A stretch of 37,495 bases of DNA, from NCBI GenBank assembly GCA_945957365.1, contig CAMFKI010000034.1:1-37495 (forward strand), read 5' to 3'. Shown here piece by piece: positions 16,595 through 24,789 of the stretch. Every line of letters begins with the position of its first letter. Within the stretch, counting starts at the first letter, position 1. Source of the DNA: an uncultured Alphaproteobacteria bacterium. GTDB lineage: Bacteria > Pseudomonadota > Alphaproteobacteria > Rhizobiales > Aestuariivirgaceae. A program made the position numbers and the translations under genes. The notes below the pieces were generated by a model. The model was given only the letters and a program-made list of their open reading frames with translations. It made no database searches and was not told where the DNA came from.

Positions 16595-17917
16595 TTATGC
16601 TGCCTTGGCCTTGGACCCCGACACGGCGGCGGCGGCATCGAGGGCCTGCGAGATGTCGGCGATGATGTCGTCCGGGTGCTCGATGCCGACCGACAGGCGC
16701 ACGTAACCGGGCGTGACACCGGCGGCGAGCTGCTCGGCGGCGGAGAGTTGCTGATGCGTGGTCGACGCCGGGTGGATCGCCAGTGAGCGCGCATCGCCGA
16801 TGTTGGCGACGTGGTAGAGGAGCTTGAGATTGTCGATGAAGGTCTTGCCCGCATCGATGCCGCCCTTCAGTTCGAAGCCGACGAGCGCGCCGTGGCCGCC
16901 CTTGAGATACTTCTCTGCCCTTTCCTTCAGCTTGCCCTTCTGCAGGCCGGGGAAGATCACGTGCTCGACGCTCTTGTGACCGGCAAGGAAGTTCGCGACC
17001 TTCGCGGCATTCTCATTGTGCTGGCGCACGCGCAGCGGCAGGGTCTCGAGGCCCTGGATGAATTGCCAGGCATTGAAGGGCGAGATCGCCGCACCCAGGT
17101 CACGGAGCAGCTTCACCCGGATGCGCAGGATGTAGGCGATGGGTCCGAGGGGCTTCGCGGCTTCCGTCCAGATGGCCCCATGATAGGCCTCGTCGGGCTT
17201 GGTGAGCAGCGGGAAGCGCTCGGCATGCTGTTCCCACGGGAAGTTGCCGCCATCGATGATGAGGCCGCCGATCGAGGTGCCGTGTCCACCGATGTATTTC
17301 GTTGCCGAATGCACAACCACCGCTGCGCCGTGGTCGAAGGGCCTGACGATTAGCGGAGCCGCCGTGTTGTCGACGATCAGCGGCACGCCGAGCTCGCGGC
17401 CGATGGCGGCCACTTCGGCGATGGGGAAGACGTGAAGCTTCGGGTTGGGCAGCGTCTCGGCATAATAGGCGCGCGTTTTGCCGTCGGTGGCGCGGCGGAA
17501 GTTCTCGGGGTCGGAGGGATCGACGAAGCGCACCTCGACGCCGAACTGTTTCAGCGTCTGCGAGAACAGCGTCACCGTGCCGCCGTAGAGATCGGTGGAG
17601 GAGACGATGTTGTCACCCGCCTGGGCGAGGTTCAGCACCGCGAAGGCGCTGGCCGTCTGGCCGGATGCGACGGCGAGCGCCGCCACACCGCCCTCGAGTG
17701 CTGCGACGCGCTGCTCGAGCGCGTCCTGCGTCGGGTTCTGCACCCGGGTATAGATGTTGCCGAGTTCCTCCAGGGCGAAGAGCCGTGCGGCATGGCCGGT
17801 GTCCTGGAACTGGTAGGAGGTGGTCTGGTAGAGCGGCACCGCCACCGCGCCGGTGACGGGGTCGGAACGGTAGGTGCCGCCGTGGAGCGCGAGGGTTTCA
17901 GGATGCTTGGCCGTCAT
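16595..17917 (-). CDS. metY: O-acetylhomoserine sulfhydrylase
   Basis: A 440-residue PLP enzyme of the Cys/Met metabolism family. ATG 17917 has GGAG just upstream. Key blocks are LALHGGTYRSDPVTGAVAVP, YQTTSYQF, YTRVQNPT, DLYGGTVTLF, VDNTAAPLI and the PLP lysine in VVHSATKYIGGHG (K207). The length (about 430-440) and the HGTSIGGLIIDGGNFPW block fit O-acetylhomoserine aminocarboxypropyltransferase, which uses sulfide (or methanethiol) to make homocysteine (or methionine). It sits between an Fe(II) oxygenase and an ABC importer in one operon, so sulfide derived from the imported compound could be assimilated here. Some O-acetylserine activity is possible. Confidence 0.88.
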   Translation of the reverse strand: MTAKHPETLALHGGTYRSDPVTGAVAVPLYQTTSYQFQDTGHAARLFALEELGNIYTRVQNPTQDALEQRVAALEGGVAALAVASGQTASAFAVLNLAQAGDNIVSSTDLYGGTVTLFSQTLKQFGVEVRFVDPSDPENFRRATDGKTRAYYAETLPNPKLHVFPIAEVAAIGRELGVPLIVDNTAAPLIVRPFDHGAAVVVHSATKYIGGHGTSIGGLIIDGGNFPWEQHAERFPLLTKPDEAYHGAIWTEAAKPLGPIAYILRIRVKLLRDLGAAISPFNAWQFIQGLETLPLRVRQHNENAAKVANFLAGHKSVEHVIFPGLQKGKLKERAEKYLKGGHGALVGFELKGGIDAGKTFIDNLKLLYHVANIGDARSLAIHPASTTHQQLSAAEQLAAGVTPGYVRLSVGIEHPDDIIADISQALDAAAAVSGSKAKAA

Positions 17918-17946
17918 GATGGTTCTCCGTTGGCAGGGGTGAGGGT

Positions 17947-18987
17947 TCAGTAGGCGGAAGCGATGACGCGGGCGCGGTCCTCGTCGGACAGCAAGTCGGC
18001 ATGGTGGGCGCGGGCGACATCGGGGTGCGAGCGCAGCCGGCTCTTGAGGTAATTGCGCGCCACTTCGCGGAAGAGCGGGTTTTGCGGGTCCTGCGTGACA
18101 CCGCGGACCCGTGCTGCGAGTTCCGCTGGCAGGTCGAGCACCGGCACGGTGGAGTCGAGCCTCGCGCCGAGGAAGAAGGCGACCGACAGCCGGTCGCCAT
18201 GGGCCGGCGGCGAGACCACGCGATGCACATTGGCGCGCAGGTAGCCACCGGACGCGAGCTCGAGGAGTTCGCCGACATTGATGACGAAGGTGCCGGGAAT
18301 GGGCGGTGCCTTGATCCACCCCTCCTCGCCCTCGACCTCGAGCCCACCCACCTTGTCTTGCAGCAGCACGGTGACGAAGCCCGAGTCCTTGTGAGCACCC
18401 ACACCCTGGTTGCCTTCCTCGGCGCTGCGGCCGGGATAGCGGATGATCTTGAGCAATTGGTTGGGAGCCGGCGTGTAGATCGGCGCAAACACATCCGGCT
18501 TCTGGCCCAGCGAAATGGCCAGCGCCTCGGTGATGCGGATGCCGAGTTTCGTCACCTCCTGCTGGTAGCGCAGCAGGGTAGGCTTCAGTTCGGGGAGTGC
18601 GGCCGGCCACAAATTGGGACCGATAAGGCGGGTCCAGGCCGGAGCCGAACGGTCGAAGGGCCGCGGCTCCTGCTCGGGGCCGATGTCGACCTGCTCGCGC
18701 CAGTCCGGGCGTCCACGGGTATGCTCGAGCCCGGCGCGGTTATAGCCGCGGAACTGCGGCGACTTGATCATCTGGATCTCGAGCTTGTCGTTCTCCGGCA
18801 GGTCGAAGAAGCGACGGGAGAGCGCCAGCACCTCGGACACCAGCCCGGCATCGATGCCATGGCCGGTGAGGTAGAAGAACCCGAGGTTGCGCGCCGTCTC
18901 GCGCAGGTCGGTCAGGAAGGCTTCGCGGGTGGCAGCATTGCCGAGCCGTGAAAGGTCGAGGACGGGAAGGGACTGGAGGGAGGGCAT
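17947..18987 (-). CDS. Isopenicillin-N-synthase-like 2-oxoglutarate/Fe(II) dioxygenase
   Basis: A 346-residue non-haem iron oxygenase, first gene of the operon. ATG 18987 has AGGTG upstream; an upstream in-frame GTG at 19008 is less likely. The N-terminal DIOX_N region (PVLDLSRLG, NLGFFYLTGHGID) is followed by the double-stranded beta-helix core. Iron ligands are H199 and D201 (GAHKDSGFVTVL) and H255 (NVHRVVSPP); R266-x-S268 (DRLSVAFFLG) would bind the 2-oxoglutarate carboxylate. Related bacterial enzymes oxidise varied small molecules. With a sulfonate-type importer and sulfhydrylase downstream, oxidative release of sulfur from an imported organosulfur compound is plausible but unproven. Confidence 0.85.
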   Translation of the reverse strand: MPSLQSLPVLDLSRLGNAATREAFLTDLRETARNLGFFYLTGHGIDAGLVSEVLALSRRFFDLPENDKLEIQMIKSPQFRGYNRAGLEHTRGRPDWREQVDIGPEQEPRPFDRSAPAWTRLIGPNLWPAALPELKPTLLRYQQEVTKLGIRITEALAISLGQKPDVFAPIYTPAPNQLLKIIRYPGRSAEEGNQGVGAHKDSGFVTVLLQDKVGGLEVEGEEGWIKAPPIPGTFVINVGELLELASGGYLRANVHRVVSPPAHGDRLSVAFFLGARLDSTVPVLDLPAELAARVRGVTQDPQNPLFREVARNYLKSRLRSHPDVARAHHADLLSDEDRARVIASAY

Positions 18988-19007
18988 CGGGGCACCTGCA
19001 TATAACA

Positions 19008-19022
19008 CTACTTATTCAGTAG
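19008..19022. promoter_or_regulatory. Small inverted repeat upstream of the oxygenase operon
   Basis: CTACT-tattc-AGTAG is a perfect 5-bp inverted repeat, 21 bases before the oxygenase ATG and within an AT-rich patch. It may be an operator for the sulfur operon or overlap its promoter. No regulator gene is present in the window. Confidence 0.3.
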
Positions 19023-19102
19023 AGATTTATGCACTGCAACACGGGCCCTCACAATTGAGCAATCTTTGGCACTTGGCTGAGCGATGCTCAGCTCCGGGTG
19101 GA

Positions 19103-20311
19103 TCAGGCGCTGCGGAGCGCCGTGGCGATGTCGTCCAGCAGGTCCTCGGTGGTCTCGAGACCCACCGACAGGCGGATCAGGCCGTCGGAGATGCCGTGCC
19201 GCGCGCGTTCCTCGGCAGAGTAGAGGGCATGGGTCATGGAGGCCGGGTGCTGGATCAGGGTTTCGGCATCGCCGAGGCTCACGGCCCGGCTCACCAGCTT
19301 GAGTCCATTCATGAAGCGCCGCCCGCGCTCGATGCCGCCGTCGATCTCGAAGCTCACGAGACCGCCGCCACCGCGCATTTGCCGCTCATAGACTCCCCGC
19401 GCCGCACCCTGCGCGAGGCCGGGGTAGGAGACGGAGGAAACGCCCGGCTGCTCCGCCAGGAAGCCGGCAATGGCTTCCGCCGATTTCGCATGCTGCAGAA
19501 TGCGCAGTTCGAGTGTCTTCAAGCCCCGAAGCACCAGGAAGGCGGTGAGCGGCGAGATGGTGCCGCCGGTCATGTAGCGAAGGCCCTGCGCCCGGATGTC
19601 CTTCACCAGGTCCTCGCGTCCGGCCACCACGCCGGCCAGCAGGTCGCCATGCCCGCCCAGATATTTGGTCGCGGAATGGATCACGAGGTCGGCCCCGTGC
19701 CGCACCGGCCGCTGCAGCACCGGTGTCGCGAAGGTATTGTCGACAATGGTGAACGCGCCCGATTTCCGCGCGATGGCGCTGATCGCGGCAATATCGATCA
19801 GTCGCAGGTTGGGGTTGGCCGGTGTCTCGAAATAGGCGAAGCGAAATGGCGTCTCCGCTGCGCGTTCCACCTCTTGCGGGTTGGTGAAGTCGAGGAACTC
19901 CGCGTTGATTCCGAACTTCTCCAGCCCCCGGGAGAGCAGCGCATAGCTATTGCCATAGAGGATCTTGTCAGCCAGCACGCGATCGCCCGCCTTCAGCAGC
20001 GTCCAGCAGGTGGCGGAGATGGCTGCCATGCCAGACGACAGTGCCAGCGCCGCCTCGGCTCCCTCGAGGCTTGCGATGCGCTCTTCGAGAAGCGCCTGCG
20101 TCGGATTGCGCGTACGGCCATAGACATAGCCCGGCTGCGTGCCGGCAAAATAGGCGGCGCCCTGTTCGACCGTTTCGAAGGCATAGGTCGATGTCTGGTA
20201 GATTGGTGGCGTCAGCGCACCATTCTCGCTTGCCGGATCATAGCCGAGATGGATGGCGCGAGTTGCAAAGCCAGCTTCGGCGTTGCGGTTCCGGAAGAAG
20301 TCCTTGCTCAT
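19103..20311 (-). CDS. Methionine gamma-lyase-like PLP enzyme (Cys/Met metabolism family)
   Basis: A 402-residue paralogue of the neighbouring sulfhydrylase, but of the gamma-lyase subgroup: ATRAIHLGYDPASENGALTP, SLEGAEAALALSSGMAAISA, FETPANPNLRLIDIAAI, VDNTFATPVLQRP and the PLP lysine K216 in HSATKYLGGHGD. Methionine gamma-lyases carry a Cys in the LYGCT loop; here the loop reads ILYGNSYALL, so that Cys is Asn121. This may change specificity towards cystathionine, homocysteine or S-alkyl-cysteines. The product could be methanethiol, sulfide or thiols plus 2-oxobutyrate. It lies about 115 bases upstream of the oxygenase operon on the same strand. Confidence 0.8.
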   Translation of the reverse strand: MSKDFFRNRNAEAGFATRAIHLGYDPASENGALTPPIYQTSTYAFETVEQGAAYFAGTQPGYVYGRTRNPTQALLEERIASLEGAEAALALSSGMAAISATCWTLLKAGDRVLADKILYGNSYALLSRGLEKFGINAEFLDFTNPQEVERAAETPFRFAYFETPANPNLRLIDIAAISAIARKSGAFTIVDNTFATPVLQRPVRHGADLVIHSATKYLGGHGDLLAGVVAGREDLVKDIRAQGLRYMTGGTISPLTAFLVLRGLKTLELRILQHAKSAEAIAGFLAEQPGVSSVSYPGLAQGAARGVYERQMRGGGGLVSFEIDGGIERGRRFMNGLKLVSRAVSLGDAETLIQHPASMTHALYSAEERARHGISDGLIRLSVGLETTEDLLDDIATALRSA

Positions 20312-20599
20312 TCTAGCGTGTGAAGACTGTTGAGATTTCGACCCTGGCGCAGTCTAACATACGGGCGACACCCTGCAAGCAGTCAAGGTCCCTGCCCTTC
20401 GGATGCGCCCACCGACCGGGTGATCGGCGGACGACGCCATTCTATCGAATGCGTTGAAGGGGATGTCACTCGGCATCACGGTCTCCAGCAGTCATTGGCG
20501 GGAGCGGCGCACTGTGCTCGCTCCTTCCTTCTGCCCAACCGTAGCTGCGGCTTCGCCCATCGATCATTGAGAAGACCTGAGGTCTGGCGTGAGAATCTC
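20312..20599 (-). promoter_or_regulatory. Leader/promoter region of the gamma-lyase-like gene
   Basis: About 290 bases. On the minus strand TTGACT (20386-20381) and TATGTT (20361-20356) could serve as -35 and -10 with a 19-base spacer, ending about 45 bases before the ATG. The spacing is not ideal. I looked for a SAM-type riboswitch and did not recognise one. The rest holds no gene I can support. Confidence 0.3.
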
Positions 20600-21502
20600 T
20601 CATACTCCCATTGAGCCGCTCGACTTGCGGGACCTCAGTTCCAGATGACGGAACAGCGTCGCGAGGCCGGCGCTGAGCAGGAAGTAGATCGCACCGACCA
20701 CAATCCACACCTCGAACATGCCTCGGGTGGTCACTCCCACCTGGTATGCCTGGAATGTGAGTTCGGGAACCGAAACCAGCGAAGCGAGCGAGGAGAACTT
20801 CAGCAGCAGGATGAATTCGTTCGAGAGGGGACCCCACATGCGCCCGAGAGCCTGCGGCAGGACAACGTGGCGGAGCGTTCTGGTGCGGCTCAGGCCGAGC
20901 GTCTTCGAGGCTTCCCACTGGCCGCGGTCGATCGACTGGATGCCGGCCCGCACGATCTCCGCCACATAGGCAGCCGAGAACAGGCCGAGCGCCAGCACTC
21001 CCGGCAGGAAGGAAACCAGCTGCTCGGGCGGGCAGAACAGAACACCGATGAGTCTTGATGACACGGGGCCGAGATTGTGCAGGGCCGGTTCGAGGCCAAG
21101 CGCCGAGACGATCTGCGTTGAGAGGAAAAAATACACAATGAAGACGAAGACCAGGGGCGGAACGTTGCGGATCGCCTCGACGAAGGTCAAGCCGATGAGT
21201 CGCAGGCCAAGGGCCGGAGAGAGTCGCATCATGCCCACGGCGACGCCCCCCACCAGTGACACCACGCTGCCCCAGATGGTGAGGCGGATCGTGGCCAGCA
21301 GCCCCGAAAGAAGGAGGTTGGGCACCCACTGGGCGGCAACTTCGTCCCAACGGAGGAAGAAGCGCGGAAGCGAGGCCCACTTCCAGTGATAGTTGAGCAC
21401 GGGGCCACCTCGGCCGAAGACCAGCAACAGCAGAAGGCCGATGCCGGCGAGGAGCACGGCATCGATCTTGCGGAATTTCACCGGTCGTGAGCCTGGCAAC
21501 AT
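20600..21502 (-). CDS. Polar amino acid ABC transporter permease (HisM/GlnP type)
   Basis: A 300-residue permease. I chose the ATG at 21502 (MLPGSRPVKFRKIDAVLLAG) because AGGAAAGG precedes it; the longer frame adds a basic, unlikely 61-residue extension. Hydrophobic helices begin at IDAVLLAGIGLLLLLVF. FVEAIRNVPPLVFVFIVYFF and the EAA loop GQWEASKTLGLSRTRTLRHV are diagnostic of the His/Glu/Gln/Arg permease family. Third gene of the minus-strand transporter operon; its partner is the other permease two genes upstream. Likely works with the binding protein and the distant ATPase gene. Confidence 0.88.
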   Translation of the reverse strand: MLPGSRPVKFRKIDAVLLAGIGLLLLLVFGRGGPVLNYHWKWASLPRFFLRWDEVAAQWVPNLLLSGLLATIRLTIWGSVVSLVGGVAVGMMRLSPALGLRLIGLTFVEAIRNVPPLVFVFIVYFFLSTQIVSALGLEPALHNLGPVSSRLIGVLFCPPEQLVSFLPGVLALGLFSAAYVAEIVRAGIQSIDRGQWEASKTLGLSRTRTLRHVVLPQALGRMWGPLSNEFILLLKFSSLASLVSVPELTFQAYQVGVTTRGMFEVWIVVGAIYFLLSAGLATLFRHLELRSRKSSGSMGV

Positions 21503-21560
21503 GGCGGGCCTTTCCTGGGCGGCAGGAGCCCGGCGCCGGTGGAGGGCGCCGGGCAGTGCG

Positions 21561-22358
21561 TCAGCCGGCGACCTGATCCTTCCACTCGCGGCCCTTGAAC
21601 CAGTAGTCGAAACGCTCCTGAAGCCAGCCGCTGTCGGTCTGCTTCTTGATCCAGTCATTGAAGGCGGCAAGGGTCTCAGGATCACCCTTGTGGATGGCGA
21701 AGGCCTCGTCTGTGTGCTGGATCGAAGGTTCGAGGATCAGGACGATGTCCGGATGCTCTTCCTGAATGAGCGCCTGGGATGGCGTGGCCACGCTGATTGC
21801 GGTGACATTGCCGTTCAGGAATTCCTGCTGCTGGGTATTCTCATCGTCGAAGAACAGCACCTGGGCCTTGGGGAAGAAGTCGTTCGGGCTCGCAGACGAG
21901 CCGCGGCGCGCGGCAAAGGTCACCGACGGGTCGTTCAGCTGCTCGAGCTTGGTGATGTTGGGCGCCACCTTCTTGTTGACCAGCGCATAGACCTGCGAGT
22001 GCTCGTAGGGAATCGTGAAATCGACCGTCTTGGCGCGTTCGTCGGTGATCGTCAGTCCCCCGATGATGACGTCATACTTGCCGGCAATCAGCGAAGGGAT
22101 GATGGCGTCCCAGGCAGTGGGCACGAGTTCGAGCTTCACGCCCAGGTCCTGCGACAACTTGGTGGCCACGTCGACCTCGAAGCCGACGAGCTTTCCATCC
22201 TTGTTGGGGAAGGCCCAGGGCACGAAGGTTCCGAGACCCACCTTGATCGTTCCGGAGGACTTGATGCCGGTGATCGTGGCATCCGCCAGGGCGGGCCGAC
22301 CGAAGGCAACCGCCAGGATGGCGGCGCCGCTGGCGGCGATGAGGCTGCGTCGTTTCAT
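21561..22358 (-). CDS. Polar amino acid ABC transporter substrate-binding protein (family 3)
   Basis: A 265-residue periplasmic protein with a Sec signal peptide (MKRRSLIAASGAAILAVAFG...ALA|DA). Family 3 motifs include GFEVDVATKLSQDLGVKLEL, AWDAIIPSLIAGKYDVIIGG and TITDERAKTVDFTIPY, whose Arg normally grips the ligand alpha-carboxylate. This suggests an amino-acid-like or carboxylated ligand. It lies between two permease genes; the divergent operon encodes C-S-bond-cleaving enzymes, so a sulfur-containing amino-acid analogue is a reasonable guess. Confidence 0.9.
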   Translation of the reverse strand: MKRRSLIAASGAAILAVAFGRPALADATITGIKSSGTIKVGLGTFVPWAFPNKDGKLVGFEVDVATKLSQDLGVKLELVPTAWDAIIPSLIAGKYDVIIGGLTITDERAKTVDFTIPYEHSQVYALVNKKVAPNITKLEQLNDPSVTFAARRGSSASPNDFFPKAQVLFFDDENTQQQEFLNGNVTAISVATPSQALIQEEHPDIVLILEPSIQHTDEAFAIHKGDPETLAAFNDWIKKQTDSGWLQERFDYWFKGREWKDQVAG

Positions 22359-22399
22359 GTCATTCTCCAGTGCGTTCGAGGATTGATTTCATATAGTTT

Positions 22400-23296
22400 T
22401 CAGGCGAGGTAGGGTCGTGACATTCGCAGCTCGGCCTGGCGGGCAATGCCAGACAGGACAAGTGTGAGCACGAGGTAGAGGGCGGCGACGGTCAGCCAGA
22501 TCTCGAAGCTCATGTAGGTTTCCGAGATGGCGTTTCTTCCCGCGGTCGTCAGTTCGAACAAGGCGATGACACTGACGATCGAGGAGTTCTTGACGAGCGA
22601 AATGCCGGCGCTTGTCATGGGAGGCAGCATGATGCGGAAGGCCTGCGGCAGGACAATGTGGCGGAGTATGCGGAGGCGGCTCAGCCCCACGGCCATACCC
22701 GCCTCCCATTGCCCCACCGGCACCGCGAGAATGCCGGCACGAATGATCTCCGATTGGAACGCGGCTTCGAAAAGCGACAGGCTCAGCACGCCGGTCCAGA
22801 ACCGGCTCACTCCGATGACAGGCGCCAGGACGAAGTAGAACATGCTGATCTGCACGATGAGCGGAGTGTTGCGGATCAGCCCGACGATGGCGGCGGAAAT
22901 GCGGGTTGCCGTCCACGACGAAGACAGGCGGCCCAGTGCCAGAAGGAAGCCGAGTGTCAATGCAATGCAGGCAGCAATGGCCGATATGCGAAGCGTTTCG
23001 ACGAGGCCGATGGTCAGCTTGCCTGGCGCCACCCCCTCTGGCCCGGTCGTCACGAAGAACGGCCAGACCCGGTCCCACTGCCACGTGTACTGCATGGCCG
23101 CACCGCCACGATAGACGAGCCACACCGCGCCGCCTGCCACGAGGGCGTATTGCAGAAGGCCCACCAGTAAGCCGATGCGGGCCCGCCAAACGACGGACGC
23201 CGGAGGCCGGGGTTGTCCGCTGATCGGAGAACCGTCTTCGCGGCCCAGGGAGGTAGCGTAAATGGCTGCTGACAAAGGATGTGACCGGCTGATCAA
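22400..23296 (-). CDS. Polar amino acid ABC transporter permease (second subunit)
   Basis: Up to 298 residues. No suitable ATG exists; translation probably begins at the TTG at 23296 preceded by AAGTGGA, but the exact start is uncertain. The HisQ/GlnP-type core is clear: RIGLLVGLLQYALVAGGAVW, VGLIRNTPLIVQISMFYFVL and the EAA loop GQWEAGMAVGLSRLRILRHI. First gene of the transporter operon, divergent from the Rieske oxygenase operon across a palindrome-rich 130-base gap. Confidence 0.85.
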   Translation of the reverse strand: MISRSHPLSAAIYATSLGREDGSPISGQPRPPASVVWRARIGLLVGLLQYALVAGGAVWLVYRGGAAMQYTWQWDRVWPFFVTTGPEGVAPGKLTIGLVETLRISAIAACIALTLGFLLALGRLSSSWTATRISAAIVGLIRNTPLIVQISMFYFVLAPVIGVSRFWTGVLSLSLFEAAFQSEIIRAGILAVPVGQWEAGMAVGLSRLRILRHIVLPQAFRIMLPPMTSAGISLVKNSSIVSVIALFELTTAGRNAISETYMSFEIWLTVAALYLVLTLVLSGIARQAELRMSRPYLA

Positions 23297-23332
23297 TTAT
23301 ATTCCACTTAATTGATAGACATTATGGTCTAT
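23293..23332. promoter_or_regulatory. Tandem palindromes in the divergent promoter region
   Basis: Two adjacent inverted repeats sit in the AT-rich gap between the permease operon and the Rieske operon. One is TCAATTA (23293-23299), 9-base spacer, TAATTGA (23309-23315). The other is ATAGAC (23315-23320), 6-base spacer, GTCTAT (23327-23332). Both are perfect. Their position fits a shared operator controlling uptake and catabolism together. The regulator is not encoded in the window. Confidence 0.5.
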
Positions 23333-23429
23333 TGATGTCAAGTTGAGATCGGACCGTGCCGCCTGCTGAAATTTGGATTCAGCTTCCGGAACGACCCGCT
23401 TGCGGATTTCTTTGGTGACGGCCGGACAA

Positions 23430-24773
23430 ATGGAACAGCTACGCGCGCAGCCCTTCTCGGGATATCTCGTTCACCGTCCCGATCGCATCAACGAGAAGCT
23501 TGCACGCGTCGGCCGCGGCACGCCGTGCGGTGAATATCTCCGCAGGTTCTGGCACCCATTCATGAAGACGGAAGAGCTTGGTGACCTGCCGAAGCTGACC
23601 AGGCTTCTGGGCGAAGAACTCGTCGCCTTCCGCGACAGGTCGGGGCGCCATGGGCTGGTTCACAAGCACTGCCCACACCGCCACGTTTCGCTCGAATTCG
23701 GCATCCTGACCGATAGGGGGATCCGCTGCAGCTATCACGGCTGGGAATTCGACGTGGATGGAACTGTGACATCCGCACCGGCGGAGGCGAATGACGCAAA
23801 CATCCGGGCGAGCGTCTGCCTCGGTGCCTACCCGGTGGTCGAATACCGCGGTCTGCTGTTCGCCTATCTGGGGCCACCCGGCGAGCGGCCGCCCTTCCCG
23901 ATCTACGACACGTTCGAAATCGAAGGCGGAGAGGTCATCGCCTACCAGGTCGACGTTCCCTGCAATTGGCTCCAGGTTGCCGAGAACTCCATGGACCCGA
24001 TGCATGTGGTCTTCCTCCACACACGCGTCAATGTCGTTCAATTCAACGAAAGGCTCGGCCTGCTCCCGCTCATCGAATTCCGGGAGCGGCCCATCGGGCT
24101 GTTCTACACGAAGTCACGAAGGCTGAACGACGAGTTCGTCTGGATATCGGCAAATGACCTGATACTGCCGAATTTCACGCAGGCCGGATCGGTCTACAAC
24201 AGCACCGACGGCAACGCCCCGAAGTATTTTGGACGCAACTCCTTCAGCCGGTGGGTGGTGCCGATCGACGACACCCACACGACTGTCTTCGCCTTCCGCC
24301 ACTTCAACCATCGCAGCGAGGAGTCTCGGCCCGAGTTGCGCTCGCCGGAAGCACTCGAGCGGATCGACATCGGCGAGCTCCGTGACCGGCCATACGAGGA
24401 GCGACAGCGCAACCCCGGCGATTACGAGGTATTCGTGGGACAGGGCGCGATCACACCCCATTCCAGCGAACGGCTTGCCACCTCGGACCGTGGCGTCGTT
24501 CTCTTCCGGCGGCGGCTCGAACAAGAGATCGACAGGCTTCAAGCCGGCGAACTGCCGCTGCACGCCAGTTCCGTCTTCTGCGAGCATGCAATTCCGACCT
24601 ATGGCAGCGACACGGTGCTGCGGCTCCCAGTCAGTGCTGGCTCCGACGAGGCCGCGCGCCGGGCGCTGCTGCGCCGCGTTGGCGACGTCTACATCAGTGC
24701 GGACAGCTACCATGGCGACGAGCGCTACGCCTTCCTCGAACGCGAGCTCCGTGAGCTCAACAACATTTCATGA
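23430..24773 (+). CDS. Rieske non-haem iron oxygenase, alpha subunit
   Basis: A 447-residue protein. The N-terminal Rieske [2Fe-2S] domain has C81-x-H83 (KHCPHRHVSLEFG) and C100-x2-H103 (RCSYHGWEF). The catalytic domain has the facial-triad region AENSMDPMHVVFLH (D189, H192, H197). Overall architecture resembles the phenoxybenzoate/vanillate-type oxygenases that act as single-component oxygenases with a separate reductase; no ferredoxin or reductase gene is in the window. ATG 23430 is preferred over an in-frame upstream TTG. It opens the six-gene operon and would hydroxylate or dealkylate the substrate before or after desulfurisation. Confidence 0.88.
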   Translation: MEQLRAQPFSGYLVHRPDRINEKLARVGRGTPCGEYLRRFWHPFMKTEELGDLPKLTRLLGEELVAFRDRSGRHGLVHKHCPHRHVSLEFGILTDRGIRCSYHGWEFDVDGTVTSAPAEANDANIRASVCLGAYPVVEYRGLLFAYLGPPGERPPFPIYDTFEIEGGEVIAYQVDVPCNWLQVAENSMDPMHVVFLHTRVNVVQFNERLGLLPLIEFRERPIGLFYTKSRRLNDEFVWISANDLILPNFTQAGSVYNSTDGNAPKYFGRNSFSRWVVPIDDTHTTVFAFRHFNHRSEESRPELRSPEALERIDIGELRDRPYEERQRNPGDYEVFVGQGAITPHSSERLATSDRGVVLFRRRLEQEIDRLQAGELPLHASSVFCEHAIPTYGSDTVLRLPVSAGSDEAARRALLRRVGDVYISADSYHGDERYAFLERELRELNNIS

Positions 24774-24789
24774 TCATGAGGCCGCACCA

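Noticed and set aside
17932..18610. In-frame upstream extension of the sulfhydrylase gene
   Set aside because: It overlaps the oxygenase gene in another frame; ATG 17917 with GGAG upstream and the conserved N-terminus mark the true start.
20312..20599. SAM-type riboswitch before the gamma-lyase-like gene
   Set aside because: I could not find the conserved pseudoknot core expected for SAM-II in this stretch.
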